Below, one piece after another: positions 9,334 through 23,358 of a stretch of DNA of 64,000 nt. Both the position numbers and the translations under genes were made by a program. Within the stretch, counting starts at the first letter, position 1. Every line of letters starts with the position of its first letter. The notes under the pieces are model-generated. The model was not told the DNA's origin and did not search any database. It saw only the letters and a program-made list of their open reading frames with translations. The stretch is from Sphaerotilus mobilis (GTDB lineage: Bacteria > Pseudomonadota > Gammaproteobacteria > Burkholderiales > Burkholderiaceae_C): contig NZ_SGWV01000011.1 of NCBI RefSeq assembly GCF_004216565.1, positions 186,001 through 250,000 on the forward strand, read 5' to 3'.

Positions 9334-12177
9334 TCAGTGGGCTTCATCCCAGTTGTGGCCGACACCGACCTCGGCCACCAGCGGCACGCGCAGCGCGGCC
9401 ACTCCGGCCATCAGGCGCGGCAAGGCCTCGCGGGCCCAGTCGAGTTCGTCTGGCGGCACTTCCAGCACGAGTTCGTCGTGCACCTGCATGATCATGCGGC
9501 TGGCGCGGCCTTCGCGGTCCAGGGTCTCCTGCACCGCCACCATCGCCAGCTTGATCAGGTCTGCCGCCGTGCCCTGCATCGGCGCGTTGATGGCCTGACG
9601 TTCGGCACCGGCCTTGCGCGGGCCGTTGCCGCCGTTGATCTCGGGCAGGTAGATGCGCCGGCCGAAGAGCGTCTCGACGTAGCCGAGCGCCTTGGCCGAG
9701 GCCTTGGTGTCGTCCATGTAGCGGCGCACGTCCGGGTAGCGGGCGAAGTAGCGGTCGATGTAGTCGCGCGCGGCCTTCTGTTCGATGCCCAGGCTCTGCG
9801 CCAGCCCGAAGGCGCCCATGCCGTAGATCAGGCCGAAGTTGATGGTCTTGGCATAACGCCGCTGCTCGGTCGTGACCTGCTCCAGCGCGATCCCGAAGAC
9901 CTCGGCCGCCGTCGCGCGGTGCACGTCCAGGCCGTCGGCAAAGGCCTTGAGCAGGTTGGCATCGCCGCTGATGTGGGCCATCAGTCGCAGCTCGATCTGC
10001 GAATAGTCGGCGCTGACCATGGACCAGCCCTCGGGTGGCACGAAGGCCTCGCGCACGCGCCGGCCCTCGGTCGTGCGGATGGGGATGTTCTGCAGATTGG
10101 GGTCGTTGCTGGACAACCGCCCGGTGATCGCCACCGCCTGCGCGTAGTTCGTGTGCACGCGGCCGGTGGCCGGGTTGACCATCTGCGGCAGCTTGTCGGT
10201 GTAGGTGCCCTTGAGCTTGGCGAGGCTGCGGTGTTCGAGGATGCGCGCCGGCAGCGGGTAGTCGGCGGCGAGTTCCTGCAGCACGTCCTCGTCCGTGCTG
10301 GGCGCGCCGGTGGCGGTCTTCTTGCGCACCGGCAGGCCGAGCTTGACGAACAGGATCTCGCCGATCTGCTTGGGACTGCCCATGTTGAAGGGCTGGCCGG
10401 CGATGGCGTGGGCCTCCTGCTCCAGCGCCATCATGCGCTGGGCCAGTTGCTGGCTCTGGCGCGCCAGCACGCCGGCATCGATGCGCACGCCGATGCGCTC
10501 GATGCGCGCGAGCACCTCGCAGGCCGGCAGCTCGATGCGCTCGTAGAGCTCGCGCAAGCGGGGTTCGGCTTCGAGCTGCGGCCACAGCGTCGCGTGGACC
10601 TGCAGCGTCATCTCGCTGTCCTCGCCGGAATAGGTCGTCGCCTGGTCGACCGCGACGTGGCTGAAGGGGATCTGGTTGACGCCCTTGCCGCACAGGTCCT
10701 CGTAGGCGATGCCGCTGCGGCCGAGGTGGCGCTCGGCCAGGCTGGCCAGACCATGCGGCTTGTGGGCTTCGAGCACATAGCTCTGCAGCATCGTGTCGTG
10801 GACCAGGCCGCGCACCGTGATGCCGTGGTTGGCCAGCACGTGGCGGTCGTACTTGATGTTCTGGCCGACCTTGGCCGCGCCCGCGTCTTCCAGCCACGGC
10901 CGCAGCCGCGCCAGCACCTCCTCGAGTGGCAACTGTTCGGGCGCGCCGGGATAGTCGTGGCCGACGGGCACGTAGGCGGCTTCGTAGGGCTGGACCGCGA
11001 AGCTGATGCCGACGATGCGGGCGCGCATCGCGTCGAGCGAGTCGGTCTCGGTGTCGAGAGCCGACAGCGGCGCGGCGCACAAGCGGGCGATCCAGGCGTC
11101 GAGGGCCTCGAAGGTGGTGATGCAGTCGTAGCGCTGGTCGGGCGCGGGTGCGGCAGCCGGCGCCGTCGCATCCGATGCCATGCGTGGCACTGGCTCAGCG
11201 ACTGAGCCACCTGCCGGAGCTGGCGCATTGGCCGCACCCATCTGCGCACCGATCTGCGCCCCTATCTGCGCCTCCAGGTCGCGTTTCCAGGTCCTGAAAC
11301 CGTGGCGGGTGTAGAAGGCCAGGAGCGCCTCGCGGTCGGCCTCGCGCAGCGCCAGGGCTTCGAGCCCGGGCCAGCCGTCGACATGGTCGGCGAGGTCGCA
11401 GTCGCACCTGACGGTGACCAGCCGGCGGCCGGTCGGCAGCCAGTCCAGCGCGCGGCGCAGGTTCTCGCCAGCCACACCCTTGATCGACGCGGCATTGGCC
11501 ACCACGCCGTCGAGCGAGCCGTGTTCTGCGATCCACTTGGCGGCGGTCTTCGGGCCGACCTTGTCGACGCCGGGCACGTTGTCGACGGTGTCGCCCATCA
11601 GGGTCAGGTAGTCGACGATGCGGTCCGGCGGCACGCCGAACTTGGCCATCACGCCGTCGACGTCCAGCGACTCGCGGCTCATGGTGTTGATCAGCGTGAC
11701 GTGGGGCGTGACCAGCTGCGCCAGGTCCTTGTCGCCGGTGGAGATCAGCACCCGGTGGCCGCTGGCCTCGGCGACCCGCGCGAGGGTGCCGATGGCGTCG
11801 TCGGCCTCAATCCCGGGCACCTCCAGCACGGGCCAGCCGAGCAGGCGCACGACCTCGTGGATGGGCTCGATCTGGGCGCGCAGATCCTCGGGCATCGGCG
11901 CACGCTGGGCCTTGTACTCGGGGTACCACTCGTCGCGGAAGGTCGGGCCCTTGGCATCGAAGACGCAGGCTGCGTGTTCGGCGGCGAACTGGCCGCGCAG
12001 CTGGGTCAGCATGGCCACCAGGCCGTGAACCGCCCCGGTCGGCTGGCCCTCAGGGCCGCGCAGGTCGGGCATCGCGTGGTAGGCGCGGTAGAGGTAGCTG
12101 GAGCCGTCGACCAGCAGCAGCAGCGGGCGCTGCGCCGGGCTGGCGGCGGGGTTGTCGTGGTCCGGGGTCTCGCTCAT
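9334..12177 (-). CDS. polA: DNA polymerase I
   Basis: PolA removes RNA primers and fills gaps in replication and repair. The 947-residue protein has all three domains. The 5'-3' exonuclease domain covers about 1-300 (LLLVDGSSYLYRAYHA, DDAIGTLA, STGDKDLAQLV). The 3'-5' proofreading domain covers about 350-550, with the DEDD motifs LDTETDSLDAM and YSGEDSEMT intact. The polymerase domain covers 560-947 with motif A VSADYSQIELRLMAHISGD, motif B KTINFGLIYGMGAFG and motif C MQVHDELVLEVP. The linker near residue 300 is expanded and carries a QIGAQIGAQMGA repeat and an Ala/Pro-rich stretch. It is transcribed away from the DUF2782-type gene. Confidence 0.97.
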   Translation of the reverse strand: MSETPDHDNPAASPAQRPLLLLVDGSSYLYRAYHAMPDLRGPEGQPTGAVHGLVAMLTQLRGQFAAEHAACVFDAKGPTFRDEWYPEYKAQRAPMPEDLRAQIEPIHEVVRLLGWPVLEVPGIEADDAIGTLARVAEASGHRVLISTGDKDLAQLVTPHVTLINTMSRESLDVDGVMAKFGVPPDRIVDYLTLMGDTVDNVPGVDKVGPKTAAKWIAEHGSLDGVVANAASIKGVAGENLRRALDWLPTGRRLVTVRCDCDLADHVDGWPGLEALALREADREALLAFYTRHGFRTWKRDLEAQIGAQIGAQMGAANAPAPAGGSVAEPVPRMASDATAPAAAPAPDQRYDCITTFEALDAWIARLCAAPLSALDTETDSLDAMRARIVGISFAVQPYEAAYVPVGHDYPGAPEQLPLEEVLARLRPWLEDAGAAKVGQNIKYDRHVLANHGITVRGLVHDTMLQSYVLEAHKPHGLASLAERHLGRSGIAYEDLCGKGVNQIPFSHVAVDQATTYSGEDSEMTLQVHATLWPQLEAEPRLRELYERIELPACEVLARIERIGVRIDAGVLARQSQQLAQRMMALEQEAHAIAGQPFNMGSPKQIGEILFVKLGLPVRKKTATGAPSTDEDVLQELAADYPLPARILEHRSLAKLKGTYTDKLPQMVNPATGRVHTNYAQAVAITGRLSSNDPNLQNIPIRTTEGRRVREAFVPPEGWSMVSADYSQIELRLMAHISGDANLLKAFADGLDVHRATAAEVFGIALEQVTTEQRRYAKTINFGLIYGMGAFGLAQSLGIEQKAARDYIDRYFARYPDVRRYMDDTKASAKALGYVETLFGRRIYLPEINGGNGPRKAGAERQAINAPMQGTAADLIKLAMVAVQETLDREGRASRMIMQVHDELVLEVPPDELDWAREALPRLMAGVAALRVPLVAEVGVGHNWDEAH

Positions 12178-12245
12178 CCGGGCATTGTGCTTCGGGAGCC
12201 CCGGTTCGCAGCCCGCCCGGGAGCGGCCCTTCGGCAGGCCCCGCC

Positions 12246-12251
12246 TAGAAT
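12246..12251 (+). promoter_or_regulatory. Candidate -10 box just before the DUF2782-type gene
   Basis: TAGAAT lies eight bases before the ATG at 12259. If it is used, the message would have almost no leader. The -35 is not clear, so this is a weak call. Confidence 0.3.
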
Positions 12252-12258
12252 CTCCGGC

Positions 12259-12597
12259 ATGTCATCCCGCCCTGCCACCGCCCTCGCTGCCCTGGCGCTC
12301 TGCGCCTTGTTGCAGCCGGTCGCCGCCCAGACTGCCGCCCTGCGTCCTGACGCTGGCGACGCCCCGGCCGCACGCCCCGAACCCCGCGTCGAGCGGGTGG
12401 TCATCGACGAGGGCGGCAACGCCACCCGGATCGAGGAAGAGCACGTCCGCGGCGAGGTCCGCAGCATCCATGTGCAACCGCGTGGCGTCGTCCGCAAGGG
12501 CTACGAGATCATGTCCGCCAACGGTGGCCGCAACCCCTCCGACACGCTCACGCGTGGTGTGGTCGGCCAGCGGCTGTGGTCGGTGCTGAGCTTCTGA
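12259..12597 (+). CDS. DUF2782-type small exported protein
   Basis: This 112-residue protein of unknown function has an N-terminal signal peptide (hydrophobic [14 protein letters not shown], then cleavage near VAAQ-TA). The mature part contains [23 protein letters not shown] and ends with [12 protein letters not shown]. It matches what I recall of the DUF2782 family, which lies between polA and thrB in Burkholderiales, as here. The start at 12259 is chosen because it opens the signal peptide; longer in-frame extensions run antisense through polA. It ends seven bases before thrB, so the two are probably co-transcribed. Confidence 0.8.
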   Translation: MSSRPATALAALALCALLQPVAAQTAALRPDAGDAPAARPEPRVERVVIDEGGNATRIEEEHVRGEVRSIHVQPRGVVRKGYEIMSANGGRNPSDTLTRGVVGQRLWSVLSF

Positions 12598-12604
12598 GGC
12601 GGCG

Positions 12605-13609
12605 ATGGCAGTCTTCACCGAGGTGACGGCCGACGAGGCCGGCCAGCTGAGCGCCCGCCTGGGCCTGGGCCATGTCGTCGCGCTGCGCGGCATCACGTCT
12701 GGCATCGAGAACACCAACTACTTCCTGACCACCGACAAGGGTGATGGCAACGGCGAGCAGCAGTGGGTGCTGACCTTGTTCGAGCGCCTGACGGCCGAGC
12801 AGCTGCCCTTCTATCTGCACCTGATGAAGCACCTGGCCGGGCACGGCATTCCCGTGCCGGACCCGCAGGCCGATGCCACGGGCGAGATCCTGCACGCGCT
12901 GTGCGGCAAGCCGGCGGCGGTGGTCGACAAGCTCTCGGGCGGTCACCAGCTCGCGCCCTCGGTCTGGCACTGCCAGCAGGTCGGCCAGATGCTGGCGCGC
13001 ATGCACCTGGCGGGCCGCGACTTCGACCGGCACCAGCCCAACCTGCGCGGCCTGCCGTGGTGGCAGGAGACGGTGCCGGTGGTGCTGCCCTTCATGACCG
13101 CGCCGCAGCGTGCGCTGATCGAGCAGGAACTGGCCTTCCAGACCGACCTGGCCCACAGCGCCGCCTATGCCGCGCTGCCCCGCGGGCCGGTCCATGCCGA
13201 CCTGTTCCGCGACAACGTCATGTTCGACGGCCTGCCCGGCCACGAGAAGCTGACCGGCTTCTTCGATTTCTATTTCGCTGGTGTCGACACCTGGCTGTTC
13301 GACCTCGCGGTCTGCCTCAACGACTGGTGCATCGCGCTGGACACCGGCCGGCTCGACGAGGAACGTGCGCAGGCCTTCGTCACCGCCTACGACCGCGAAC
13401 GTGCGCTCGGCCACGACGAGATCCGCTTGTTGCCTGCCCTGCTGCGAGCCGGCGCGCTGCGCTTCTGGACCTCGCGCCTGTGGGACTACCACCTGCCGCG
13501 CGAGGCCTCGATGCTCAAGCCGCACGACCCCGCCCACTTCGAGCGTGTGCTGCGTGAACGGGTCGACAACCCGTGGCACTGGCTGCGCGACGACGGTCGC
13601 CCCGACTGA
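12605..13609 (+). CDS. thrB: Homoserine kinase, type II (APH fold)
   Basis: This enzyme phosphorylates L-homoserine in threonine biosynthesis. It is the aminoglycoside-phosphotransferase-like form used by many beta- and alphaproteobacteria rather than the GHMP form of E. coli. It has 334 residues. The catalytic loop is [14 protein letters not shown] near residue 198, and the metal-binding region is [25 protein letters not shown] near residue 217. The N-terminal motif [16 protein letters not shown] matches ThrB of this type. It lies seven bases after the DUF2782-type gene and 29 bases before the BPSS1780-type gene. Confidence 0.93.
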   Translation: MAVFTEVTADEAGQLSARLGLGHVVALRGITSGIENTNYFLTTDKGDGNGEQQWVLTLFERLTAEQLPFYLHLMKHLAGHGIPVPDPQADATGEILHALCGKPAAVVDKLSGGHQLAPSVWHCQQVGQMLARMHLAGRDFDRHQPNLRGLPWWQETVPVVLPFMTAPQRALIEQELAFQTDLAHSAAYAALPRGPVHADLFRDNVMFDGLPGHEKLTGFFDFYFAGVDTWLFDLAVCLNDWCIALDTGRLDEERAQAFVTAYDRERALGHDEIRLLPALLRAGALRFWTSRLWDYHLPREASMLKPHDPAHFERVLRERVDNPWHWLRDDGRPD

Positions 13610-13638
13610 ACCTGCCCCGCGCCAGAGACCCCCACCCC

Positions 13639-14439
13639 ATGAAACTGCGCAACGCCCGCGCCCGCGACGGGCTGGCCTGGACCCTGGACGGCCTGCGCTG
13701 CTTGCGCCGCCAGCCCTTGCACCTGACGGGTCTGTTCGGCGTGATGCTGTTCAGCCTCGCGCTGCTGTCGCGCCTGCCGGTGATCGGCGCGGTGCTGGTC
13801 ACGACGCTGCTGCCGGCCATGACCGCCGGCTGGGTCCATGCCATCGAGCAGATGCGTCGCCACGACACCAAGGCCACGCCCGGCCTGCTGTTCGCGCCGC
13901 TGCTGCAGGCTGGCCCCAACCGCATCACGCTGCTCAAGGTCGGCCTGGCCCACGGCCTGTGCGTGCTGGTGCTGCTGGCGCTGGTCGACCTGCTCGATCC
14001 ATCCTTCGGACAGGCCTGGAACGACATGGGCGATGCCTCGAACGAGGAAGCGCAGGCCCGCGCGATGCAGTCGCTGCAGGTCGGCATGTTGTGGCGTCAG
14101 GTCATCGTCGTGCCGATCTCGATGATCTTCTGGCACGCGCCGGTGCTGGTGCACCGCGACGGCATGGGCCTGGGCAAGGCCATCTTCGCCAGCGCCCTGG
14201 CCTCGCTGCGCAATGCCAGCGCCTTTGTGGTCTACGGCGCCTCGTGGCTGGCGATTTCCGCCTTGATGGTCGGCGTGCTGCTCTTGCTGGGCAATCCGCA
14301 ACTCGTGCTGCTGATCGCTGTGCCGCTGGCCATGCTGATGTCGGCAGCCTTCTACGCCTCGCTGCACGCGACGGTGCATGGGTGCATCGATTTCGGCGAC
14401 GTCAAGACACCGGACGACACGGCGGAAGACGCGCGCTGA
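13639..14439 (+). CDS. BPSS1780-type multi-pass membrane protein
   Basis: This 266-residue protein has several hydrophobic helices: near residues 30-60 (LTGLFGVMLFSLALLSRLPVIG), 110-130 (LCVLVLLALVDLL), 150-170, 195-230 and 230-250. It resembles the BPSS1780 family of membrane proteins of unknown function, which usually follow thrB in Burkholderiales. The start at 13639 gives MKLRNARARDGLAW; the longer in-frame start overlaps thrB. It converges with rpiA, leaving 10 bases between the two stops. No function can be assigned. Confidence 0.8.
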   Translation: MKLRNARARDGLAWTLDGLRCLRRQPLHLTGLFGVMLFSLALLSRLPVIGAVLVTTLLPAMTAGWVHAIEQMRRHDTKATPGLLFAPLLQAGPNRITLLKVGLAHGLCVLVLLALVDLLDPSFGQAWNDMGDASNEEAQARAMQSLQVGMLWRQVIVVPISMIFWHAPVLVHRDGMGLGKAIFASALASLRNASAFVVYGASWLAISALMVGVLLLLGNPQLVLLIAVPLAMLMSAAFYASLHATVHGCIDFGDVKTPDDTAEDAR

Positions 14440-14449
14440 ACCAGCAGGT

Positions 14450-15136
14450 TCAGAACGTCAACGTCTTCACGCCTTCGGCTGTCCCCAGCAGGCAGACCGC
14501 CGCCTTGTGGCGCGCGAAGATGCCCACGCAGACGACGCCGGGCCACTGGTTGACCTCGGTCTCCATGGCCAGCGGGTCGGTGATCTTCAGGCCGCGCACA
14601 TCGAGGATCGGGTTGCCGTTGTCGGTCGTCACGCCGGCCCGGACCGTGGCCTGCACGCCCGGCATGGCGTTGAAGCGGCGGGCGACCTGGGCGGCGGCCA
14701 TCGGGATGACCTCCACCGGCAGCGGGAAGGTGCCCATCACGTCGACCAGCTTGCTCGCGTCGGCGATGCAGACGAAGCGTTCGGCCAGGTCGGCGACGAT
14801 CTTCTCGCGTGTCAGCGCGGCACCGCCGCCCTTGATCATGTGGCCGCCGTGGTCGATCTCGTCGGCACCGTCGATGTAGACGGGGATGCGGTCAACGTCG
14901 GCCGCATCGAAGACCTCGATGCCCAGCGCCTGCAGCCGCTCGGTGCTGCGGATCGAACTGGAGACCGCGCCGCGGATGTGGTCGCGCATGGTGCCCAGGG
15001 CGTCGATGAAGCAGTTCACCGTCGAACCGGTCCCCACGCCGACGATGGCGCCCTCGGGCACGTAGGCCAACGCGGCCTGGCCAACAACGGCCTTGAGTTG
15101 GTCTTGCGTCATCGGGGCGGCGGGCGAGGTCGTCAT
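14450..15136 (-). CDS. rpiA: Ribose-5-phosphate isomerase A
   Basis: RpiA interconverts ribose 5-phosphate and ribulose 5-phosphate in the pentose phosphate pathway. It has 228 residues, the usual length. Phosphate- and sugar-binding motifs are present: [14 protein letters not shown] near residue 32, [21 protein letters not shown] near residue 84 (with the catalytic Asp, Glu and Lys), and TREKIVA. It is transcribed divergently from pyrD, with 61 bases between the start codons that must hold both promoters. Confidence 0.95.
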   Translation of the reverse strand: MTTSPAAPMTQDQLKAVVGQAALAYVPEGAIVGVGTGSTVNCFIDALGTMRDHIRGAVSSSIRSTERLQALGIEVFDAADVDRIPVYIDGADEIDHGGHMIKGGGAALTREKIVADLAERFVCIADASKLVDVMGTFPLPVEVIPMAAAQVARRFNAMPGVQATVRAGVTTDNGNPILDVRGLKITDPLAMETEVNQWPGVVCVGIFARHKAAVCLLGTAEGVKTLTF

Positions 15137-15197
15137 GGCAGCGGGTTCAGGAGCGTTGCAAAAGTCGCCGAAAGGGCTTCGGGGACAATCCGAAATT

Positions 15198-16235
15198 ATG
15201 GCCTTGGTCCCCTACGCACTCACCCGTCCCTTCCTGTTCGGACTCGATCCGGAAGCGGCCCATGAACTCACGCTCGACGGCATCGCCCGGCTGCAGAACA
15301 CGCCGCTGCAATGCCTTTGGGCCCAGGCCCGTGTGGCCGATCCGGTGACGATCGCCGGCTTGCGTTTCCCCAACCGCATCGGCCTGGCGGCCGGTCTCGA
15401 CAAGAACGGCCGCTGCATCGACGGCCTCGGCGCCATGGGCTTCGGCTTCATCGAGGTCGGCACCGTGACCCCGCTGGGCCAGCCCGGCAATCCGAAGCCG
15501 CGCATGTTCCGCCTGCCGGCGAAGAACGCGCTGATCAACCGCCTGGGCTTCAACAACGAAGGCCTCGCCAGCTTCCTGGCCAACGTGCAGCGCGCCACGT
15601 CCTTCCGCCGCGCCGGCGGGGTGCTCGGCTTGAACATCGGCAAGAACGCCGCCACGCCGATCGAGCGTGCGGCAGACGACTACCTGGCCGCGCTGGCCGG
15701 CGTCTACCCGCATGCCGACTACGTGACGGTCAACATCTCCAGCCCCAACACCCAGAACCTGCGCGCGCTGCAAAGCGACGCGGCGCTCGACGCCTTGCTC
15801 GGCGCGCTGCAGGCGCGGCGCCAGCAACTGGCCGCCGAACACGGCCGTCATGTGCCCATGTTCGTCAAGATCGCGCCCGACCTCGACGAGGCCCAGGTCG
15901 GCGTGATCGCCGCGACGCTGCGCGCCAACGGCATCGACGGTGTCATCGCCACCAACACCACGCTGGCCCGCGATGCCGTCGCCGGCCTGCCCCATGCCGA
16001 CGAGACCGGCGGCCTCTCGGGCGCCCCGGTCTTCGCGGCCAGCAACCGCGTCATCGCCCAGCTGCGCGCCGCCCTCGGCAGCGCCTATCCCATCATCGGC
16101 GTGGGCGGCGTGCTGTCCGGCGCCGACGCCCGCGCCAAGCGGGCGGCCGGCGCGGACCTGGTGCAGGTCTACACCGGCCTGATCTACCGCGGTCCGGCGC
16201 TGGTGCCGGAATGTGCGAGGGCGATGAAGGGGTGA
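15198..16235 (+). CDS. pyrD: Dihydroorotate dehydrogenase (quinone), class 2
   Basis: PyrD oxidises dihydroorotate to orotate in pyrimidine synthesis and passes electrons to quinone at the inner membrane. It has 345 residues. The N-terminal helices ([22 protein letters not shown]) are the membrane-associated part that defines class 2. FMN and substrate motifs are present: [38 protein letters not shown] (with the catalytic Ser), [18 protein letters not shown] and [10 protein letters not shown]. The ATG at 15198 is chosen for its fit to the family; longer starts run over the divergent rpiA gene. Confidence 0.95.
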   Translation: MALVPYALTRPFLFGLDPEAAHELTLDGIARLQNTPLQCLWAQARVADPVTIAGLRFPNRIGLAAGLDKNGRCIDGLGAMGFGFIEVGTVTPLGQPGNPKPRMFRLPAKNALINRLGFNNEGLASFLANVQRATSFRRAGGVLGLNIGKNAATPIERAADDYLAALAGVYPHADYVTVNISSPNTQNLRALQSDAALDALLGALQARRQQLAAEHGRHVPMFVKIAPDLDEAQVGVIAATLRANGIDGVIATNTTLARDAVAGLPHADETGGLSGAPVFAASNRVIAQLRAALGSAYPIIGVGGVLSGADARAKRAAGADLVQVYTGLIYRGPALVPECARAMKG

Positions 16236-16353
16236 GGGCTGAGGGCTGACCCCAGTCCCGCTCAGGACGGCCTGAGCCAGCCCCCGGACTGGCCCGGCTT
16301 CACGCCGCTATTCCGGACCTCGCGGCGCAGCGCTGTTCCCAGAATCAGCCGCC

Positions 16354-18111
16354 ATGACCGCCCTTGCTGCTCCTCAGCCACCGTCCGACCCACCTCTGGC
16401 ACCGCCCGACGGTGTCGACGGCGTGGCCGAGGCGCCGCCGGTGGATCCGGCCGTGGCGGCGGCGGCGCTGGAAGCGGCTGAGCGGGAGGCGCAGCTGGCG
16501 CGGCTGATGCAGCGCATGCAGAAGACGGCCGACTTCCCGGCGCTGAAGGACTCGATCCGCGGCATCCAGAAGATCTCGCGCTCGGACACCGCCCATCTGC
16601 GCGCGCTCAGCGACGAGGTGCTGGGCGATGTCGGGCTGACCAACAAGCTGCTGCGTCTGATCAACACGGCCTTCTACAGCTCGGTCGGCGGCGGCGGCAT
16701 CACCAGCATCAAGCGGGCAATTGCGCTGATGGGCTTCCAGTCCATCGGCATGCTGGCGGCCTCGCTGGCGCTGTTCGAGAAGCTGCCCAAGGGCCCCGAT
16801 GGCGAACGGGTGCGGGCCGAGTTCCGGCGCGCGTTGCTGGCCGGCATGCTGGCCAGCGAGATGTGTCCAGGCTTCAAGCACCAGGAGCTGGCCTATCTGA
16901 GCGCGCTGTTCCAGAACCTCGGCACGATGCTGGGCTGGATGCACTTCAAGGACGAGGCGGCCGAGATCGAGGCCAAGCTGGTCGACCTGCGCGCGGCCGC
17001 TGCCGCCGAGGAGGCCGAAGCCGGCGCGACCGCTGCCCAGGAGGACGCCCACCCCGATCCGCACCACAGCACCGTGCAGCAGACCGCCCGCGAGGTGCTG
17101 GGCATCGGCTTCGAAGACCTGGGCGTCGAGGTGGCGCGCCAATGGGGCTGGCCCGAAGACCTGCAGCTGGCGCTGCGCCGCCTTCATCCGCGTGACCCTG
17201 AACAACCCGCCAGCAGCGACGAGCGCCTGCGGGTGGCCTGCACGGCCGCCAACCTGCTGGCGGCCAGGCTGGAGAACCTGCACGACCCGGAGCAGATCGA
17301 AGCCTGTCTGGCCGACTTCCTGCCCGCCTGGGCCGTGCCGCTGGGCATCACCGACGAGATGCTCGCCGGCATGGTCGAACGGGCGCGGGGCGAATGGATC
17401 GAGATGGCGACGCTGCTGGGTCTGCCGGTGCCGCCGGGCGTTGCTGGCAAGGGTGGCAAGAGCGGCAAGGCAGTGCCTGCCAAGGTGGCATCCAGTGCGG
17501 GCAACGGCCCCGAACTGATCAAGCCGAAGACGGCGGCGACCGGTGCCGGCGCGGCGCGTCCAGCCCCGCCCCCGGTGGTCGTGCCGGCTGCCGTGGGCCA
17601 GGCGCTGGGCCGGGCGCTGGAGGCCGTCAGCGAACTGGCCATGTCCGACGCCCCGCTGGGCGCCGTGCTGCAGGCGCTGATGACGCAGATCCAGCAAGCC
17701 CTGCAGCTGCAGCGCATCGTGGTCTGCCTGCGCGAGCCGGCCAGCGGCGACCTGGTCGGGCGCATCGGCCTGGGCGACCGGGCCAGCACACTGGCGCCGC
17801 AGTTCCGCATCGCGCTGAACCCGCCGAGCTGTCTGTTCGGGCTGCTGTGCGCCAAGAACGCCGACACCTTGATCTCTGACGCCGCTGATCCGGTCATCGC
17901 CCAGCGCCTGCCGGCCTGGTATGCGCGGCAGGTGCAGGCGCCCACCTTCTTGCTGCTGCCGCTCAAGCTCGGCGACAAGCCACTCGGCCTGATCTATGGC
18001 GACCGCACGCGGGCCCACTCGCTGCAGGTCGGTGATGCGGAATTGACGCAGCTCAAGGCCATGCGCAACCAGCTGATCATGGCCATGCGCATGCGTGGCG
18101 CCGCCGGTTGA
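16354..18111 (+). CDS. HDOD-domain protein with C-terminal GAF-like domain
   Basis: This 585-residue cytoplasmic protein has an HDOD output domain at about residues 45-240 (MQKTADFPALKDSIRGIQKI, LTNKLLRLINTAFYS, IKRAIALMGFQSIGMLA). HDOD domains are inactive relatives of HD hydrolases and occur in signalling and motility proteins. An Ala/Pro-rich linker covers about 350-410. The C-terminal part (about 415-585) looks GAF-like (IQQALQLQRIVVCLREP, TFLLLPLKLGDKPLGLIYGDR). A similar architecture occurs in chemotaxis- and c-di-GMP-related proteins. Partners are not adjacent. It begins 118 bases after pyrD and probably has its own promoter. Confidence 0.82.
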   Translation: MTALAAPQPPSDPPLAPPDGVDGVAEAPPVDPAVAAAALEAAEREAQLARLMQRMQKTADFPALKDSIRGIQKISRSDTAHLRALSDEVLGDVGLTNKLLRLINTAFYSSVGGGGITSIKRAIALMGFQSIGMLAASLALFEKLPKGPDGERVRAEFRRALLAGMLASEMCPGFKHQELAYLSALFQNLGTMLGWMHFKDEAAEIEAKLVDLRAAAAAEEAEAGATAAQEDAHPDPHHSTVQQTAREVLGIGFEDLGVEVARQWGWPEDLQLALRRLHPRDPEQPASSDERLRVACTAANLLAARLENLHDPEQIEACLADFLPAWAVPLGITDEMLAGMVERARGEWIEMATLLGLPVPPGVAGKGGKSGKAVPAKVASSAGNGPELIKPKTAATGAGAARPAPPPVVVPAAVGQALGRALEAVSELAMSDAPLGAVLQALMTQIQQALQLQRIVVCLREPASGDLVGRIGLGDRASTLAPQFRIALNPPSCLFGLLCAKNADTLISDAADPVIAQRLPAWYARQVQAPTFLLLPLKLGDKPLGLIYGDRTRAHSLQVGDAELTQLKAMRNQLIMAMRMRGAAG

Positions 18112-18222
18112 GCGCGACCTGAACCCGAAACCGATCCGGGCAACACGCCGACGCGGTCGTGACATCCGCATGACTTGAAACCGGCCGAATTGCGCTAATC
18201 TGGATTCATCCACGGATTCACC

Positions 18223-18534
18223 ATGTTCACCTCCATGCGCATCCTGTTCCGACTTGTCCTGGTCCTGGCGGCCACCGTCTTCATGGCCAGCCTGGCCGTC
18301 GCCGGGGCGATCCTGGCGCTGGGCTATGCGCTGTGGTGCCTGGTGCAGGGCCGTCGCCCGCAGTGGCCGACGATCTTCATGGGCCCGCTGCGCCACATGC
18401 GCCGCCACGGCACCGGCTTCCCCGGCAACCGGCCGGGCTCGCGCGCCAGCGCATCCAGCCCGATGCCGGGCTGGCGCCGCAGCGGCCATCCGGCCGATGC
18501 CGGCGTGATCGAGGGCAATGCCCGCGAGCTGTGA
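18223..18534 (+). CDS. Small membrane protein, unknown
   Basis: This 103-residue protein starts with one strong hydrophobic stretch (residues about 6-40, RILFRLVLVLAATVFMASL and onward), followed by a basic, Pro/Gly/Ser-rich tail. I recognise no family. Its promoter may be the weak TTGAAA (18175) and TAATCT (18196) pair just upstream, though the 15-base spacing is short. The codon usage is normal for the window and the ATG is well placed, so I regard it as a real gene with moderate certainty. Confidence 0.55.
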   Translation: MFTSMRILFRLVLVLAATVFMASLAVAGAILALGYALWCLVQGRRPQWPTIFMGPLRHMRRHGTGFPGNRPGSRASASSPMPGWRRSGHPADAGVIEGNAREL

Positions 18535-18658
18535 GCGGCCCGGGCAGCTGGTTTGACGGCCTGACTGCCTGACCTCGCCCCACCGTCCCGCAGGTGGCTG
18601 CAGCCCTGAGCCAGGGCCCTTAGCATCGTTGCTCCGACGAACCGAGGAGACCCCAACG

Positions 18659-19644
18659 ATGTTCCGCGCCATCCTGCTGCAACGAGCCGAAGACAAGTCC
18701 ACGCTGGCCAGCCTTGACACGCTGGACGAGGCCCAGCTGCCCGACCGCGATGTGAGCATCGCCGTCGAGTGGTCCACCCTGAACTTCAAGGACGGCCTGG
18801 CCCTGACCGGCCGAGGCGCCGTCGTGCGGCAATGGCCGCTGGTACCCGGCATCGATCTGGCCGGCACCGTGACCGCCAGCCGCGACCCGCGTTGGCAGCC
18901 TGGACAGCGGGTCGTCGTGACCGGTTGGGGACTGGGCGAGTCCTACTGGGGCGGCCTGTCCGAACAGGCCCGTGTCGACGCCGGATGGGCGCTCGAACTG
19001 CCGGCCTCGATGAGCACCCGCGACGCGATGTCGCTCGGCACCGCCGGCTTCACCGCCGCGCTGTGCGTCATGGCGCTGCGCGACAAGCACGGCCTCAAGC
19101 CCGGTGATGGCGAGGTGCTGGTGACCGGCTCGGCCGGTGGCGTCGGCTCGATCGCCATCGCGCTGCTGGGCAGCCTGGGCTACCGCGTCATCGCCTCGAC
19201 CGGCCGGCCGCAGGAACGCGACTACCTGGTCGAACTCGGCGCCGCCGACATCCTCGACAGGAACACGCTGAGCGCCGCCGGCAAGCCGCTGCAGGCCGAG
19301 CGCTGGGCCGCTGTGGTCGACACCGTGGGCAGCCACACGCTGGCCAATGCCTGCGCGCAGACCCGCTTCCACGGCGCCGTCGCGGCCTGCGGCCTGGCTC
19401 AGGGCGGCGACTTCCCGTCGACCGTCATGCCCTTCATCCTGCGCGGCGTGACGCTCTACGGCATCAACAGCGTGCTGACCCCCAACGACGAGCGCCAGCG
19501 CGCCTGGCAACTGCTGGCCGACCACGTCTCGCGCGACCAGCTCGCCCGCATGACCCAGGAGATCGCGCTGAGCGAGGCCATCGCCTTCGCGCCCAACGTG
19601 ATCGACGGCAAGGTGCGTGGGCGGACGGTGGTGGATGTGCAGCG

Positions 19645-19648
<4 letters not shown>
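18659..19648 (+). CDS. AcuI/YhdH-type acrylyl-CoA reductase (MDR family)
   Basis: This 329-residue NADPH-dependent medium-chain oxidoreductase matches the YhdH/AcuI group, which reduces acryloyl-CoA to propionyl-CoA. It has no catalytic zinc. Visible motifs are [14 protein letters not shown] near residue 40, PGIDLAGTV, and the nucleotide-binding [21 protein letters not shown] near residue 158. The start at 18659 gives [19 protein letters not shown], typical of the group. Its stop overlaps the GTG start of the 5-oxoprolinase gene by four bases, so the two are translationally coupled. A metabolic link between them is not obvious. Confidence 0.85.

Positions 19649-23332
<3,684 letters not shown>

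Positions 23333-23358
<26 letters not shown>

Noticed and set aside
7281-12597. Long plus-strand frames opposite the epimerase, oxidoreductase and polA genes
   Set aside because: Composition is that of shadow frames. The only real part is the final 113 codons from 12259, which encode the DUF2782-type protein.
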